46,965 bases of DNA from JAGOUU01 sp964387745 (lineage in GTDB: Bacteria; Pseudomonadota; Gammaproteobacteria; JAGOUU01). Below are positions 25,662-34,210 of this stretch, piece by piece (the first letter of the stretch is position 1; each line of letters begins with the position of its first letter). The position numbers were made by a program, and so were the translations under genes. The stretch lies in assembly GCA_964387745.1 (NCBI GenBank), contig CAYLXL010000014.1, positions 1 to 46,965 of the forward strand, written 5' to 3'. The notes under the pieces are model-generated. The model was not told the DNA's origin. It ran no database searches and saw only the letters and a list, made by a program, of their open reading frames with translations.

Positions 25662-26625
25662 ATCTGTATTAATCACTGGAGCTAATGGATTATTAGGCAG
25701 GGAATTGATTAAAACATTAGCCAGTTATGATTATAAAATTGTAGCTACTGTGCGTTCAAAAGAAGCTAGCGATAAATTGAGTTATTTTTTAGATCATAAT
25801 AATATTTCAAATGTTTGCATAAATACTGTAAGTGATATTAAAAAATATAAAGAAATTTGCGCAGATATAGATGCATTAGTGCATTGTGCTGGGCGTGCTC
25901 ATATATTGAAAGATAAAAGCTTTAATCCAGAAAAAGAGTTTAATGCAACTAACAGTGCGTTACCTACAGAATTAATTCGTATCTGTATAGATCACAAGGT
26001 CAAACGGTTTATCTATATAAGTAGTATAGGTGTTAATGGCTCAAATACTGGCTCAAAGCCATTTAATGAACAGTCGTTGTTATTGCCTGAAACTCACTAT
26101 GCTAAATCCAAACTAAATGCTGAGCAAAATCTTAAATTATATGCTAATCAAATTGAATTAGTAATTATAAGACCACCAATGATTATTGGACCGGATGCTA
26201 AGGGTAATTTCAATAGATTAGTCAAAGCAATCGTGCAAAGATGGCCATTGCCTTTGGGTAATATTAAAAATAAACGCCAGTATATGGGCGTGAGAAATTT
26301 GACCTTATTTGTGAAAACATGCTTAGAATCAGCTAAAGCAGTTAATCAAACTTTTTTGATTGCTAATGATGAGGTTTTATCTACAACTCAATTAGTAAAA
26401 GAAATGGCGCAATGTTTAAACGTTAAAGCATTTATTTTACCGATACCACCGACGATATTATATTTAATATTAAGATTATTAGGTAAAAAAAATGAATACA
26501 ATCAACTAGCAGGGAATCTTGAAATTAGTTTAGATTATCCGAAAAAAAGATTGAATTGGCAGCAGCCGTTCACACTTAACGAAGAATTAAAGTATAGTTT
26601 GGCTGTTAATCGAAAAGCAGAATAA
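25651..26625 (+). CDS. NAD-dependent sugar epimerase/4-reductase, WbpV-like
   Basis: An extended SDR enzyme of about 324 residues. The Rossmann motif TGANGLLG and the catalytic YAKSK (in ETHYAKSKLNAEQ) are intact, and the blocks RFIYISSIGVNG, IRPPMIIGP and RQYMGVRNL match UDP-QuiNAc 4-reductases such as WbpV. That enzyme reduces UDP-4-keto-6-deoxy-GlcNAc, the product of the dehydratase at 41534. I chose the internal Met (MPNKSVLITG) because a longer start at 25624 adds nine residues with no family match. It overlaps the GT2 gene by 11 bases. Confidence 0.83.
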   Translation: MPNKSVLITGANGLLGRELIKTLASYDYKIVATVRSKEASDKLSYFLDHNNISNVCINTVSDIKKYKEICADIDALVHCAGRAHILKDKSFNPEKEFNATNSALPTELIRICIDHKVKRFIYISSIGVNGSNTGSKPFNEQSLLLPETHYAKSKLNAEQNLKLYANQIELVIIRPPMIIGPDAKGNFNRLVKAIVQRWPLPLGNIKNKRQYMGVRNLTLFVKTCLESAKAVNQTFLIANDEVLSTTQLVKEMAQCLNVKAFILPIPPTILYLILRLLGKKNEYNQLAGNLEISLDYPKKRLNWQQPFTLNEELKYSLAVNRKAE

Positions 26626-26648
26626 AGTTTGCTTAAAACTTCTATGAA

Positions 26649-26677
26649 TTGATGTTTAGTGCAAAAGTTCATATAAT
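26649..26677 (+). promoter_or_regulatory. Predicted sigma70 promoter for the gmd-to-SDR operon
   Basis: TTGATG (26649-26654), a 17-base spacer and a perfect TATAAT (26672-26677), 45 bases before the gmd ATG in a 97-base gap. The genes from 26723 to 36423 then follow mostly with 4-base overlaps, so this is the probable main promoter for them. Confidence 0.6.
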
Positions 26678-26722
26678 TACTCGTCATATAAGATATATAA
26701 GATTAGTTATAAGGTAGAGAAT

Positions 26723-27835
26723 ATGAAAAAAGTAGCACTAATTACTGGTATAACTGGTCAAGATGGAGCTTATCTTGCGGAGTTTTTAATTAATAAGGGA
26801 TATGTTGTTCACGGGGTTAAAAGAAGATCATCGTCTTTTAATACGCAACGTATCGATCATCTATATCAAGATCCGCACGAAGATGATTTGCGAATGATAT
26901 TGCATTATGGCGATATGACGGACAGTAGTGGTCTTATTAGAATTATCCAGCAAACGCAACCAGATGAGATCTATAATTTAGCTGCGCAAAGCCATGTTTC
27001 AGTATCTTTTGAACAACCCGAATATACTGCTAACGCTGATGCACTTGGTGCATTAAGAGTCTTAGAGGCTATTAGATTGCTTAATTTAGGTAATAAAACA
27101 AAATTTTACCAAGCGTCTACTTCTGAATTATATGGTTTAGTTAGAGAAACTCCGCAAACAGAAAACACTCCTTTTTATCCGCGCTCACCTTATGCGGTTG
27201 CTAAATTATTTGCCTATTGGACCACAGTGAATTACCGTGAAGCTTATAATATATTTGCTTGTAATGGCATATTATTTAACCATGAGTCACCAATCAGAGG
27301 CGAGACTTTTGTTACCAGAAAAATTACTAGAGCTCTTGTGCGCATTAAATTAGGTCTACAAGAATGCTTGTATTTAGGTAATATCAATTCGTTACGAGAT
27401 TGGGGTCATGCAAAAGATTATGTAGAAATGCAATGGTTAATGTTGCAACAAGAAACTCCACAAGATTATGTTATTGCCACAGGTGAGCAGTATAGTGTTC
27501 GAGAGTTTGTAAATTTAGCTGCACAAAAGCTGGGTTTGAATTTAACATGGTCTGGTGAAGGGCTAGATGAAAAAGCTTATATAGAACAAAATGGCATAAG
27601 AAAGTGCATCATAGCGATTGATCCGAGATTTTTCCGTCCAACAGAAGTTGAAACATTGTTAGGCGATGCAAGTAAAGCTAAAAGAGAACTGGGATGGCAA
27701 CCTCGAATTACTTTTGACGAGCTGGTTACCGAAATGGTTAATGAAGATTATAAGATTGCGCTGCAAGAAAAAATTATTCATGACAGCGAACATAGTAAAT
27801 CTAATATATTTGCTCCTGCTAAAGAATATGCTTAG
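26723..27835 (+). CDS. gmd: GDP-mannose 4,6-dehydratase
   Basis: Converts GDP-mannose to GDP-4-keto-6-deoxy-mannose. The 370 residues start with ALITGITGQDGAYLAEFL. The catalytic Thr and Glu are in the QASTSELYG block and the YxxxK pair in SPYAVAKLFAYW. The GDP-binding block that is usually ESPRRGETFVTRKIT reads ESPIRGETFVTRKIT, with one Arg replaced by Ile. Substrate comes from ManC (38484-39905), and the product feeds Fcl, the next gene. First gene after the promoter at 26649. Confidence 0.96.
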   Translation: MKKVALITGITGQDGAYLAEFLINKGYVVHGVKRRSSSFNTQRIDHLYQDPHEDDLRMILHYGDMTDSSGLIRIIQQTQPDEIYNLAAQSHVSVSFEQPEYTANADALGALRVLEAIRLLNLGNKTKFYQASTSELYGLVRETPQTENTPFYPRSPYAVAKLFAYWTTVNYREAYNIFACNGILFNHESPIRGETFVTRKITRALVRIKLGLQECLYLGNINSLRDWGHAKDYVEMQWLMLQQETPQDYVIATGEQYSVREFVNLAAQKLGLNLTWSGEGLDEKAYIEQNGIRKCIIAIDPRFFRPTEVETLLGDASKAKRELGWQPRITFDELVTEMVNEDYKIALQEKIIHDSEHSKSNIFAPAKEYA

Positions 27836-27857
27836 AGATTATATTTAAGGGTAAAAG

Positions 27858-28850
27858 ATGAGTTTTTTGGATAAAAATGCAAAAATTTATATTGCTGGTC
27901 ACACTGGTTTAGTAGGTAGTGCAGTGCTTTCCCTGTTAAAACAGCAAGGCTTTAATAATCTGATAACAGCAAAAAGAGCGGATTTGGATTTAACTAATTT
28001 TACAGATGTTGATAATTTTTTTGCCCTACATCAGCCAGATTTTGTAGTTATGGCTGCCGCAAAAGTTGGTGGGATAGTAGCCAATGATCAATACAGCGCT
28101 GATTTCATTTATCAAAATATAATGATTCAAAGTAATATTATCAAATCGGCTCATCAATATAATGTTAAACGCATGATTTTCTTTGGTTCTTCGTGTATTT
28201 ACCCAAAAAATTGTGATCAACCAATAAAAGAAGAATATTTGTTAACAGGTAAGCTTGAGCCAACTAATAAAGCTTTTGCGGTGGCTAAAATAGCTGGTAT
28301 CACGATGTGTGAGGCGTTTAATAAGCAATATGGAACTAATTTTTTGACAGTGATGTCGACAAATTTGTATGGTCAAAATGATAATTATGATTTGAATCAC
28401 TCCCATGTTTTGCCTGCATTAATGAGAAAGTTTCATGAGGCAAAGGTAAATAAATCTTCTAGTGTTACATTATGGGGTACAGGAATAGCTCAGCGAGAAT
28501 TTCTGCATAGTAATGATTTGGCGCATGCTGTATTATTTTTATTAAATTTACCAGAAGAAATTTATCAAAGCTTACTTTTTGATAAAACGACAGGGCCTGT
28601 TATAAATGTAGGTACTGGTGTTGATTTATCGATTGCTGAACTTGCTGGACTAATCAGAAAAGTTGTTGGATATCCTGAGTGTAATATAGCATGGGACGAG
28701 ACAAAGCCAGACGGAACATTAAAAAAACTATTAGATATATCCAGAATCTTAGCTTTGGGATGGCAGCCTAAAATTAGTTTACAAACAGGGATTGAAGAGA
28801 TTTATAAAAACAATTTTGTTTTAGATGAGTTTTCAGCGGTGGCATCATGA
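27858..28850 (+). CDS. fcl: GDP-L-fucose synthase family protein with catalytic Tyr replaced by Phe
   Basis: A 330-residue extended SDR matching Fcl/WcaG throughout: HTGLVGSAV, FFGSSCIYPKN, ATNLYG-type STNLYGQNDNYDL and HSHVLPALMRKFHEA. Compared with E. coli Fcl from memory, the epimerase residues Cys and His are present (C113, H183), as are the Ser (S111) and Lys (K144). The catalytic Tyr, in the usual block PYAIAKIAG, is Phe here (F140 in AFAVAKIAG; codon TTT at 28275-28277). All five positions are offset by the same +4. The enzyme may therefore epimerise but reduce poorly or not at all. Downstream of gmd by 22 bases; overlaps the next gene by 4. Confidence 0.93.
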   Translation: MSFLDKNAKIYIAGHTGLVGSAVLSLLKQQGFNNLITAKRADLDLTNFTDVDNFFALHQPDFVVMAAAKVGGIVANDQYSADFIYQNIMIQSNIIKSAHQYNVKRMIFFGSSCIYPKNCDQPIKEEYLLTGKLEPTNKAFAVAKIAGITMCEAFNKQYGTNFLTVMSTNLYGQNDNYDLNHSHVLPALMRKFHEAKVNKSSSVTLWGTGIAQREFLHSNDLAHAVLFLLNLPEEIYQSLLFDKTTGPVINVGTGVDLSIAELAGLIRKVVGYPECNIAWDETKPDGTLKKLLDISRILALGWQPKISLQTGIEEIYKNNFVLDEFSAVAS

Positions 28851-30262
28851 CAGACTTAATGGTCTTTTCAATCCGTAATATTACACCATGGTGGCGGTAT
28901 ATTATTGATAACTTAACATGCGCTAAATCAACTTGTATTGTTACCGATGTGCGCAATGATCCTTTAGCTGATGTTTCAATGGTAGATGATGTTTATCATA
29001 ATCTAAAAAAAAATGATTGTAAAAAAATAGCCATTGAAGAGTTTGGTTTAGATGATTGTCAGGACATTATTGCGCGTTGTCGTGTTTTAAGAAATCTATC
29101 AGAAGATTTAGCTTTAAAATTGATTGGAGCAAGAGTTTTAACTGTCCGGCCGATAATAGAGAAAAATAAACCAGCATTAATTGCAAGTTTAATTATAGAT
29201 AGATATACAAATGATGTAGTGGCCCGTATTGCCCATAAATATAACATCCAGTTTTTGGAGATGACTGCGTCTATTCTGCCAGATTATGTAATGTTTATGT
29301 CTAGAGGCCAGTATTTTCCGGTTAGAATAGCCACGAGTGCTGAGGTAAGTCAATCATTAACAGTCCTAAAAAATGAACATTTTACCCCGTCATATGTTGA
29401 TCGATCAGCAAAGTTTGGTTTGCTGAAGTACCTTAAGGTTTTCTGCTATTTTAAATTAAGGTCGCTTTATTTTAATATATTAAGATATGTGCAAAATGAT
29501 AAATACAATTTACATTACTTAGATGCACTTAACTATCTTGATCATAAACCAAGAATGTTGGATATTATGGTTTTATGGTATTTCGACAAAAACTGGCAAG
29601 AAAAATTAGAAAAAAGCCCTGCAGAAAAAAATGTTTTTATAGCCATGCAATTATTGCCAGAGGCTTCTCTAGATTATTGGTTGGCTGATTGCAGCCTATT
29701 AGATAATGATAAAGTAATATTAAAAGCAGCAGAGGTGTTAACTCGCGCAGGTTATAAAGTTTTTATCAAAGATCACCCGTTACAATTTGGTTTTCGTAAA
29801 CGAAAAATTATTCAGCAATTGGCTAAAATGCCGAATGTTGTTTTAGTGCCCTATGAAGTTCCTGCAAGTATAATCCTAAAAAAATGTAATATCTCATTTA
29901 CTTTAACAGGTACGGTAGGTTTTCAAGCTTTATTTTATAATAGCAAATCTATTGTTAGTAATGCTTACTATGCTGATCAAGATAATTTTATTCACATTAA
30001 TAATCTTACTGAGATTAACCATCTGCCAGAGCTGGTTGAGAAATTTAAAAATAAAGTAAATAATCCGGAGCAGGTTGATAAAGTTATATCTGCTGCAGTC
30101 GAAAGATTGTTAGCGGCAAGCGTTCCTGGTGATTTGTTTACATTTAAAAAATTTAATAAAAACAATCCTGAGCATAAAAATAAAATTCAGGACTTAGTTC
30201 AGTCGTTAGATAAATGTTTTGATAAATTAATAAATAAAGAGCGTGAAGAAGTATTGCAATGA
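28847..30262 (+). CDS. Capsule-synthesis-type (GT-B like) probable glycosyltransferase
   Basis: The 471 residues are not a close match to anything I recognise in the N-terminal half. The C-terminal half (about 290-400) has the pattern of the capsule polysaccharide synthesis/Kdo-transferase-like fold: VFIKDHPLQFG (about 304-314), PNVVLVPYEVP, then SFTLTGTVGFQALFYNSKSIV, where a glycosyltransferase binds its nucleotide sugar. It overlaps fcl by 4 bases and neuA by 4 bases. A role transferring the CMP-nonulosonate made by NeuA is a reasonable guess from position, not shown by sequence. Confidence 0.65.
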   Translation: MTDLMVFSIRNITPWWRYIIDNLTCAKSTCIVTDVRNDPLADVSMVDDVYHNLKKNDCKKIAIEEFGLDDCQDIIARCRVLRNLSEDLALKLIGARVLTVRPIIEKNKPALIASLIIDRYTNDVVARIAHKYNIQFLEMTASILPDYVMFMSRGQYFPVRIATSAEVSQSLTVLKNEHFTPSYVDRSAKFGLLKYLKVFCYFKLRSLYFNILRYVQNDKYNLHYLDALNYLDHKPRMLDIMVLWYFDKNWQEKLEKSPAEKNVFIAMQLLPEASLDYWLADCSLLDNDKVILKAAEVLTRAGYKVFIKDHPLQFGFRKRKIIQQLAKMPNVVLVPYEVPASIILKKCNISFTLTGTVGFQALFYNSKSIVSNAYYADQDNFIHINNLTEINHLPELVEKFKNKVNNPEQVDKVISAAVERLLAASVPGDLFTFKKFNKNNPEHKNKIQDLVQSLDKCFDKLINKEREEVLQ

Positions 30263-30981
30263 TTGGTGATAAAAAAGTATTAGCTTTGATTCCAGCGCGT
30301 GGTGGTAGCAAGGGATTGCCAGGAAAAAATATTAGAACTCTTGCAGGCAAGCCATTAATAGCATGGTCGATAGAGCAGGCATTAAATAATCAATATATTG
30401 ATGATGTTGTGGTTAGCACAGATTGTCCTGAGATTGCTAAAATAGCCAAACAATATGGCGCCTTAGTCCCCTTTATTCGACCAGAACATTTAGCTAATGA
30501 TACAGCTAAAAGCATAGATGTTATTGAGCATGCCGTCCAGACATTAAGGGATCAATGTAAAAATTATGATATCTTAGTATTATTAGAACCAACATCACCA
30601 CTTAGAGAACAGAAAGATATATCAAAAGCTCTAGAATTATTAGAGTCTAATAAAATAGCAAGAAGTGTAGTGAGTGTTGGCATTGTTGAGTCGCAACATC
30701 CAGGCTTTTGTGTGTCTATTCACGAACAAACTGGCTTGATCAGACCTTATGAAAAACAACATTCAACGAGCCGTCGACAAGATTTATCAAAAATTTATTA
30801 TTATGATGGGACTATTTATATATCTTATATTGATGCTTTGTTAGAAAAAAAATCTTTTTACCACGAAAACACATTGGCGTATGTTGTCGATAAATATAAA
30901 ACTTATGAAATCGATGATCTCTGTGATTTTACAATTGTAGAGTCGCTGATGAATGCTAGATTAGAGGGAATTGAATTATGA
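30259..30981 (+). CDS. neuA: CMP-nonulosonate cytidylyltransferase, NeuA/LegF type
   Basis: Activates a nonulosonic acid with CTP to a CMP-sugar donor. The 240 residues begin ALIPARGGSKGLPGKNI (about 8-24), the family CTP-binding motif, followed by LAGKPLIAWSIEQAL and LLEPTSPLRE. The C-terminal lobe holds the expected KIYYYDGTIYIS segment. It sits far from neuB (about 16 kb away) but in the same polysaccharide region, and shares 4-base overlaps with both neighbours. Whether it prefers legionaminic over sialic acid cannot be read directly. Confidence 0.94.
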   Translation: MIGDKKVLALIPARGGSKGLPGKNIRTLAGKPLIAWSIEQALNNQYIDDVVVSTDCPEIAKIAKQYGALVPFIRPEHLANDTAKSIDVIEHAVQTLRDQCKNYDILVLLEPTSPLREQKDISKALELLESNKIARSVVSVGIVESQHPGFCVSIHEQTGLIRPYEKQHSTSRRQDLSKIYYYDGTIYISYIDALLEKKSFYHENTLAYVVDKYKTYEIDDLCDFTIVESLMNARLEGIEL

Positions 30982-32360
30982 CGCAAGTGATTGACAAAAC
31001 AAATATAAATTACAGTGCTGAGCTTCATAGTGTTATCCCAGGTGGTGCTCATACTTATTCGCGCGGTGATGATCAATTTTCCCCAAATGCTCCAAGTATT
31101 CTGCACAGAGGTAAGGGGGCTTATGTTTGGGATCAGAACAATAATAAGTTTTTAGACTATGGTATGGGGCTGCGAGCAATTACTATAGGTTATGCGAATG
31201 ATGAAATTGATAACGCGGCTATAGAGCAGATTAGAAACGGCACCAATTTAACGCGCGCTACTTTAATAGAGTTGGAAGCGGCAAAAAAAATAACAAGTTT
31301 AATCCCGTGTGCCCAAATGGTTAAATTTGCTAAAAATGGTTCAAATGTTACTACTGCTGCAGCAAAAGTGGCGCGTGCTTACACTAAAAAAGAATATATA
31401 TGTATTCCTAGGCAACATCCTTTTTTCTCTTTTGATGATTGGTTTATTGGTACTACACCAATAAAAAAAGGAATTCCTCCAAGACATTATCAAAATACTC
31501 TCGTATTTGATTATGGTGATATCGATAGCTTGCGGCAATTATTTGTAGAATATCAAGATAATATAGCAGCAGTTATGTTGGAACCTGTGACTGCACAAGT
31601 TCCGGGGTGTGAGCAATGTGAAGGCTTATATAATGGCCAGTATATGTGCAGTAGTTGTAGCAATGTAAAACAACATTATTTAAATCAAGTCAGAGATTTA
31701 TGCACGCAAAACCAATCATTGCTTATTTTTGATGAAATGATTACCGGGTTTCGTTGGCATCTAAAAGGCGCCCAACATTATTTTGGTGTAACTCCTGATT
31801 TGGCAACTTTTGGAAAAGGGATGTCAAATGGTTATGCCCTGGCTGCGTTGGTGGGCAAGCAAGAATATATGCAGGTTGGTGCAATCAATATTCCTGATAT
31901 GGAAAGAACATTTATATTATCCTCGACGCATGGCGCTGAAATGCCTGCTCTAGGAGCATTTTGTGCAGTTATTGATTTTTATCAAAAAAATAATGTTACT
32001 GATCATCTGTGGGCTTATGGCACTAAATTAAAAGAGTCTGTTAATAATATTAGCGCCGAGCTTGGTTTGACCGAGTTTTTTCAATTTGTGGGACCAGCCA
32101 TTAACTTGAACTATCAGACCCTAGATAAAGATAAAAAAGTATCTTTGGCTTTCAGAACATTATTTCAGCAGGAACTAGTAAAACAAAATATTTTAATGCC
32201 ATGGGTTGCTGTTAGTTATGCACATCAAGATGCAGAGCTCAAGCAGACCTTAGAAGCAGTCTATAATGCGCTTATTGTATACAAGCAAGCGCTAACGAAT
32301 GGCATCGAGACTTATCTTAATGGGCCTAGTATTAAACCAGTGTTTAGGCAATATAATTGA
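30978..32360 (+). CDS. Class III aminotransferase (GSA-aminotransferase-like) with a four-Cys insertion
   Basis: A 460-residue fold-type I PLP enzyme like glutamate-1-semialdehyde aminotransferase: PGGAHTYSRG, NGSNVTTAAAKVARAYT, LLIFDEMITGFRW, and the PLP lysine K280 in TFGKGMSNGYALA. Between the AVMLEP block and the following helix there is an insertion with C211, C214, C224 and C227 in two CxxC pairs, a pattern that suggests a zinc site. Relatives occur in sugar loci with unknown substrates. Overlaps neuA by 4 bases and precedes wbpG by 27, so a role in nonulosonate modification is likely but unproven. Confidence 0.88.
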   Translation: MTQVIDKTNINYSAELHSVIPGGAHTYSRGDDQFSPNAPSILHRGKGAYVWDQNNNKFLDYGMGLRAITIGYANDEIDNAAIEQIRNGTNLTRATLIELEAAKKITSLIPCAQMVKFAKNGSNVTTAAAKVARAYTKKEYICIPRQHPFFSFDDWFIGTTPIKKGIPPRHYQNTLVFDYGDIDSLRQLFVEYQDNIAAVMLEPVTAQVPGCEQCEGLYNGQYMCSSCSNVKQHYLNQVRDLCTQNQSLLIFDEMITGFRWHLKGAQHYFGVTPDLATFGKGMSNGYALAALVGKQEYMQVGAINIPDMERTFILSSTHGAEMPALGAFCAVIDFYQKNNVTDHLWAYGTKLKESVNNISAELGLTEFFQFVGPAINLNYQTLDKDKKVSLAFRTLFQQELVKQNILMPWVAVSYAHQDAELKQTLEAVYNALIVYKQALTNGIETYLNGPSIKPVFRQYN

Positions 32361-32387
32361 TTATTGAATATAAAAAATGAGTAGTTT

Positions 32388-33593
32388 ATGACCGAATTAA
32401 AAAAATGTAAAAAATGTTTGTTGCCAGAAACATATGAGACTATTGAGTTTAACCAAGATGGTATCTGCAATATTTGTGAATCAGCCCAAGTGAAAACAAC
32501 GATTGACTGGGAGGCGCGTAAAAAACTACTAGACCAGTTAATCGCAAAATATAAAGGCAAATATGACTATGATTGTATTGTGCCGTTTAGTGGCGGTAAA
32601 GATAGTACGTTTCAGTTATTATATTTAATAAAAGAATATAAATTAAAACCATTAGTGATTCGATTTAATCATGGTTTTATGAGGCCTATTATTGCTAAAA
32701 ATAATGAAAAGACATTTAAAAAATTAGGTGTTGACGTTTTAGAGTTTACGCCTAATTGGAAGATTGTTAAAAAATTAATGTTAGAGGCATTCACTAGAAA
32801 AACAGATTTTTGTTGGCATTGTCACACAGGGATTTATTCTTATCCGCTCAGAATTGCAACAAAATTCAATGTTCCGCTAATATTTTGGGGTGAGCCTTTA
32901 GCGGAGTTCTCAGCGTATTATGATTATTTAAATGATGAGATTGAATACGAAGACGAAAAGAAATTCAATATGGTAAGAAATCTTGGTATCTCTGCAGATG
33001 ATATGCATGGCATGATAGATAAGCCTGATGATCCGGTGGATAAACGTGATTTACTGCCTTACACGTATCCTGATATAAAAGAAATTAAAAAAGCTCAAAT
33101 TGCCTCTGTTTGCTTGGGTAGTTTTATACCCTGGGATAATGTAAAAAACACAGCGTTGATTAAATCAGAGCTCGGTTGGGAATCAGATGAGTTGGAGGGA
33201 GTTCCTAACGAGATTAATACGATGGGTGAAAAAATTGAATGTTTTATGCAAGGTACGCGTGATTATATAAAATATATTAAAAGGGGATATAGCCGTATCA
33301 GTCAGATTAATTCTTTCCATATAAGAAATCATCGCATGACCACCGAAGAAGCAGCTAAATGGAATGAACTTGAGGGAGCTAAACCTGAGTCTTTACAAGT
33401 ATTTTTGGACTATATGGGATTAACAGAAGAAGAATTCAATACCTTGATTAAACCAACGGCTGTGCCGCCATATGAGCATGATTTTAATAGTCCTAAAAAA
33501 GCTAAAGCGCCCTGGGATATTATTCATTGGTATCGCGAAGACAATAGCAAGATTAAAATTCTTAATAAAAATAAAGAAACTGAAACGATATGA
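32388..33593 (+). CDS. wbpG: N-acetyl sugar amidotransferase (WbpG/PseA family)
   Basis: A PP-loop ATPase that converts an N-acetyl group of a sugar to an acetamidino group, using ammonia. The 401 residues begin with a zinc-ribbon-like pattern (CKKC near 7-10, CNIC near 27-30), then the ATP-binding PP-loop VPFSGGKDST (about 65-74) and further CWHCHTG. It overlaps hisH by 4 bases and is followed by hisF, the same trio as in the Pseudomonas O5 and Legionella loci. The likely target is the C5 N-acetyl of the legionaminic acid. Confidence 0.92.
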   Translation: MTELKKCKKCLLPETYETIEFNQDGICNICESAQVKTTIDWEARKKLLDQLIAKYKGKYDYDCIVPFSGGKDSTFQLLYLIKEYKLKPLVIRFNHGFMRPIIAKNNEKTFKKLGVDVLEFTPNWKIVKKLMLEAFTRKTDFCWHCHTGIYSYPLRIATKFNVPLIFWGEPLAEFSAYYDYLNDEIEYEDEKKFNMVRNLGISADDMHGMIDKPDDPVDKRDLLPYTYPDIKEIKKAQIASVCLGSFIPWDNVKNTALIKSELGWESDELEGVPNEINTMGEKIECFMQGTRDYIKYIKRGYSRISQINSFHIRNHRMTTEEAAKWNELEGAKPESLQVFLDYMGLTEEEFNTLIKPTAVPPYEHDFNSPKKAKAPWDIIHWYREDNSKIKILNKNKETETI

Positions 33594-34210
33594 TCGCAAT
33601 TCTTGATTATGGCATGGGTAATTTGAAATCAGTGTTTAATGCTCTAGAGTACATAGGGCAAGATTGTAAGATTATTAATCAAGAAAATGAAATCGCAGAT
33701 TGCAGCCATTTGATTGTACCAGGCGTTGGCACATTTAATTGTGCTATGGAGAATTTAAACAAAAGCAATCTTATTCCAGCTATTTTACAGCATGTTAAAA
33801 TGGGTAAGCCCTATTTAGGTATATGCTTGGGCATGCAGCTTTTAGCGACGAAAGGCTATGAAAACGAAATAACAGATGGCTTGAATATAATCCCTGGCTT
33901 AGTCAAAAAGTTTGAACTTGACGCTAAATTTAATATACCGCATGTTGGCTGGAATGAAATAAACAAACATAAAGATCACCCGGTATTTAATAATATAAAA
34001 CAAAATATAGACTTTTATTTTGTCCATTCTTATTATTATTTGCCAGATGATTCAAATAACATTTTATGTAGCACGGATTATGGCAATAACTTTACTTCTG
34101 TAGTTGCTGATAAAAATGTGATTGGCGTGCAGTTTCATCCGGAAAAAAGCCAGGAAAATGGTTTGAAGATCTTAGAAAATTTTTGCTTATGGGATGGGGT
34201 TTATGCTTAA
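33590..34210 (+). CDS. hisH: HisH-type glutamine amidotransferase for sugar amidination
   Basis: The 206-residue class I glutaminase releases ammonia from glutamine. The nucleophile Cys is in YLGICLGMQLL (about 78-88) and the His-Glu pair in GVQFHPEKSQ (about 181-190). The oxyanion block PGVGTF is also present. No other histidine genes are in the window, and it lies between wbpG and hisF, so it should serve the LPS amidotransferase and not histidine synthesis. It overlaps wbpG by 4 bases. Confidence 0.93.
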   Translation: MIAILDYGMGNLKSVFNALEYIGQDCKIINQENEIADCSHLIVPGVGTFNCAMENLNKSNLIPAILQHVKMGKPYLGICLGMQLLATKGYENEITDGLNIIPGLVKKFELDAKFNIPHVGWNEINKHKDHPVFNNIKQNIDFYFVHSYYYLPDDSNNILCSTDYGNNFTSVVADKNVIGVQFHPEKSQENGLKILENFCLWDGVYA

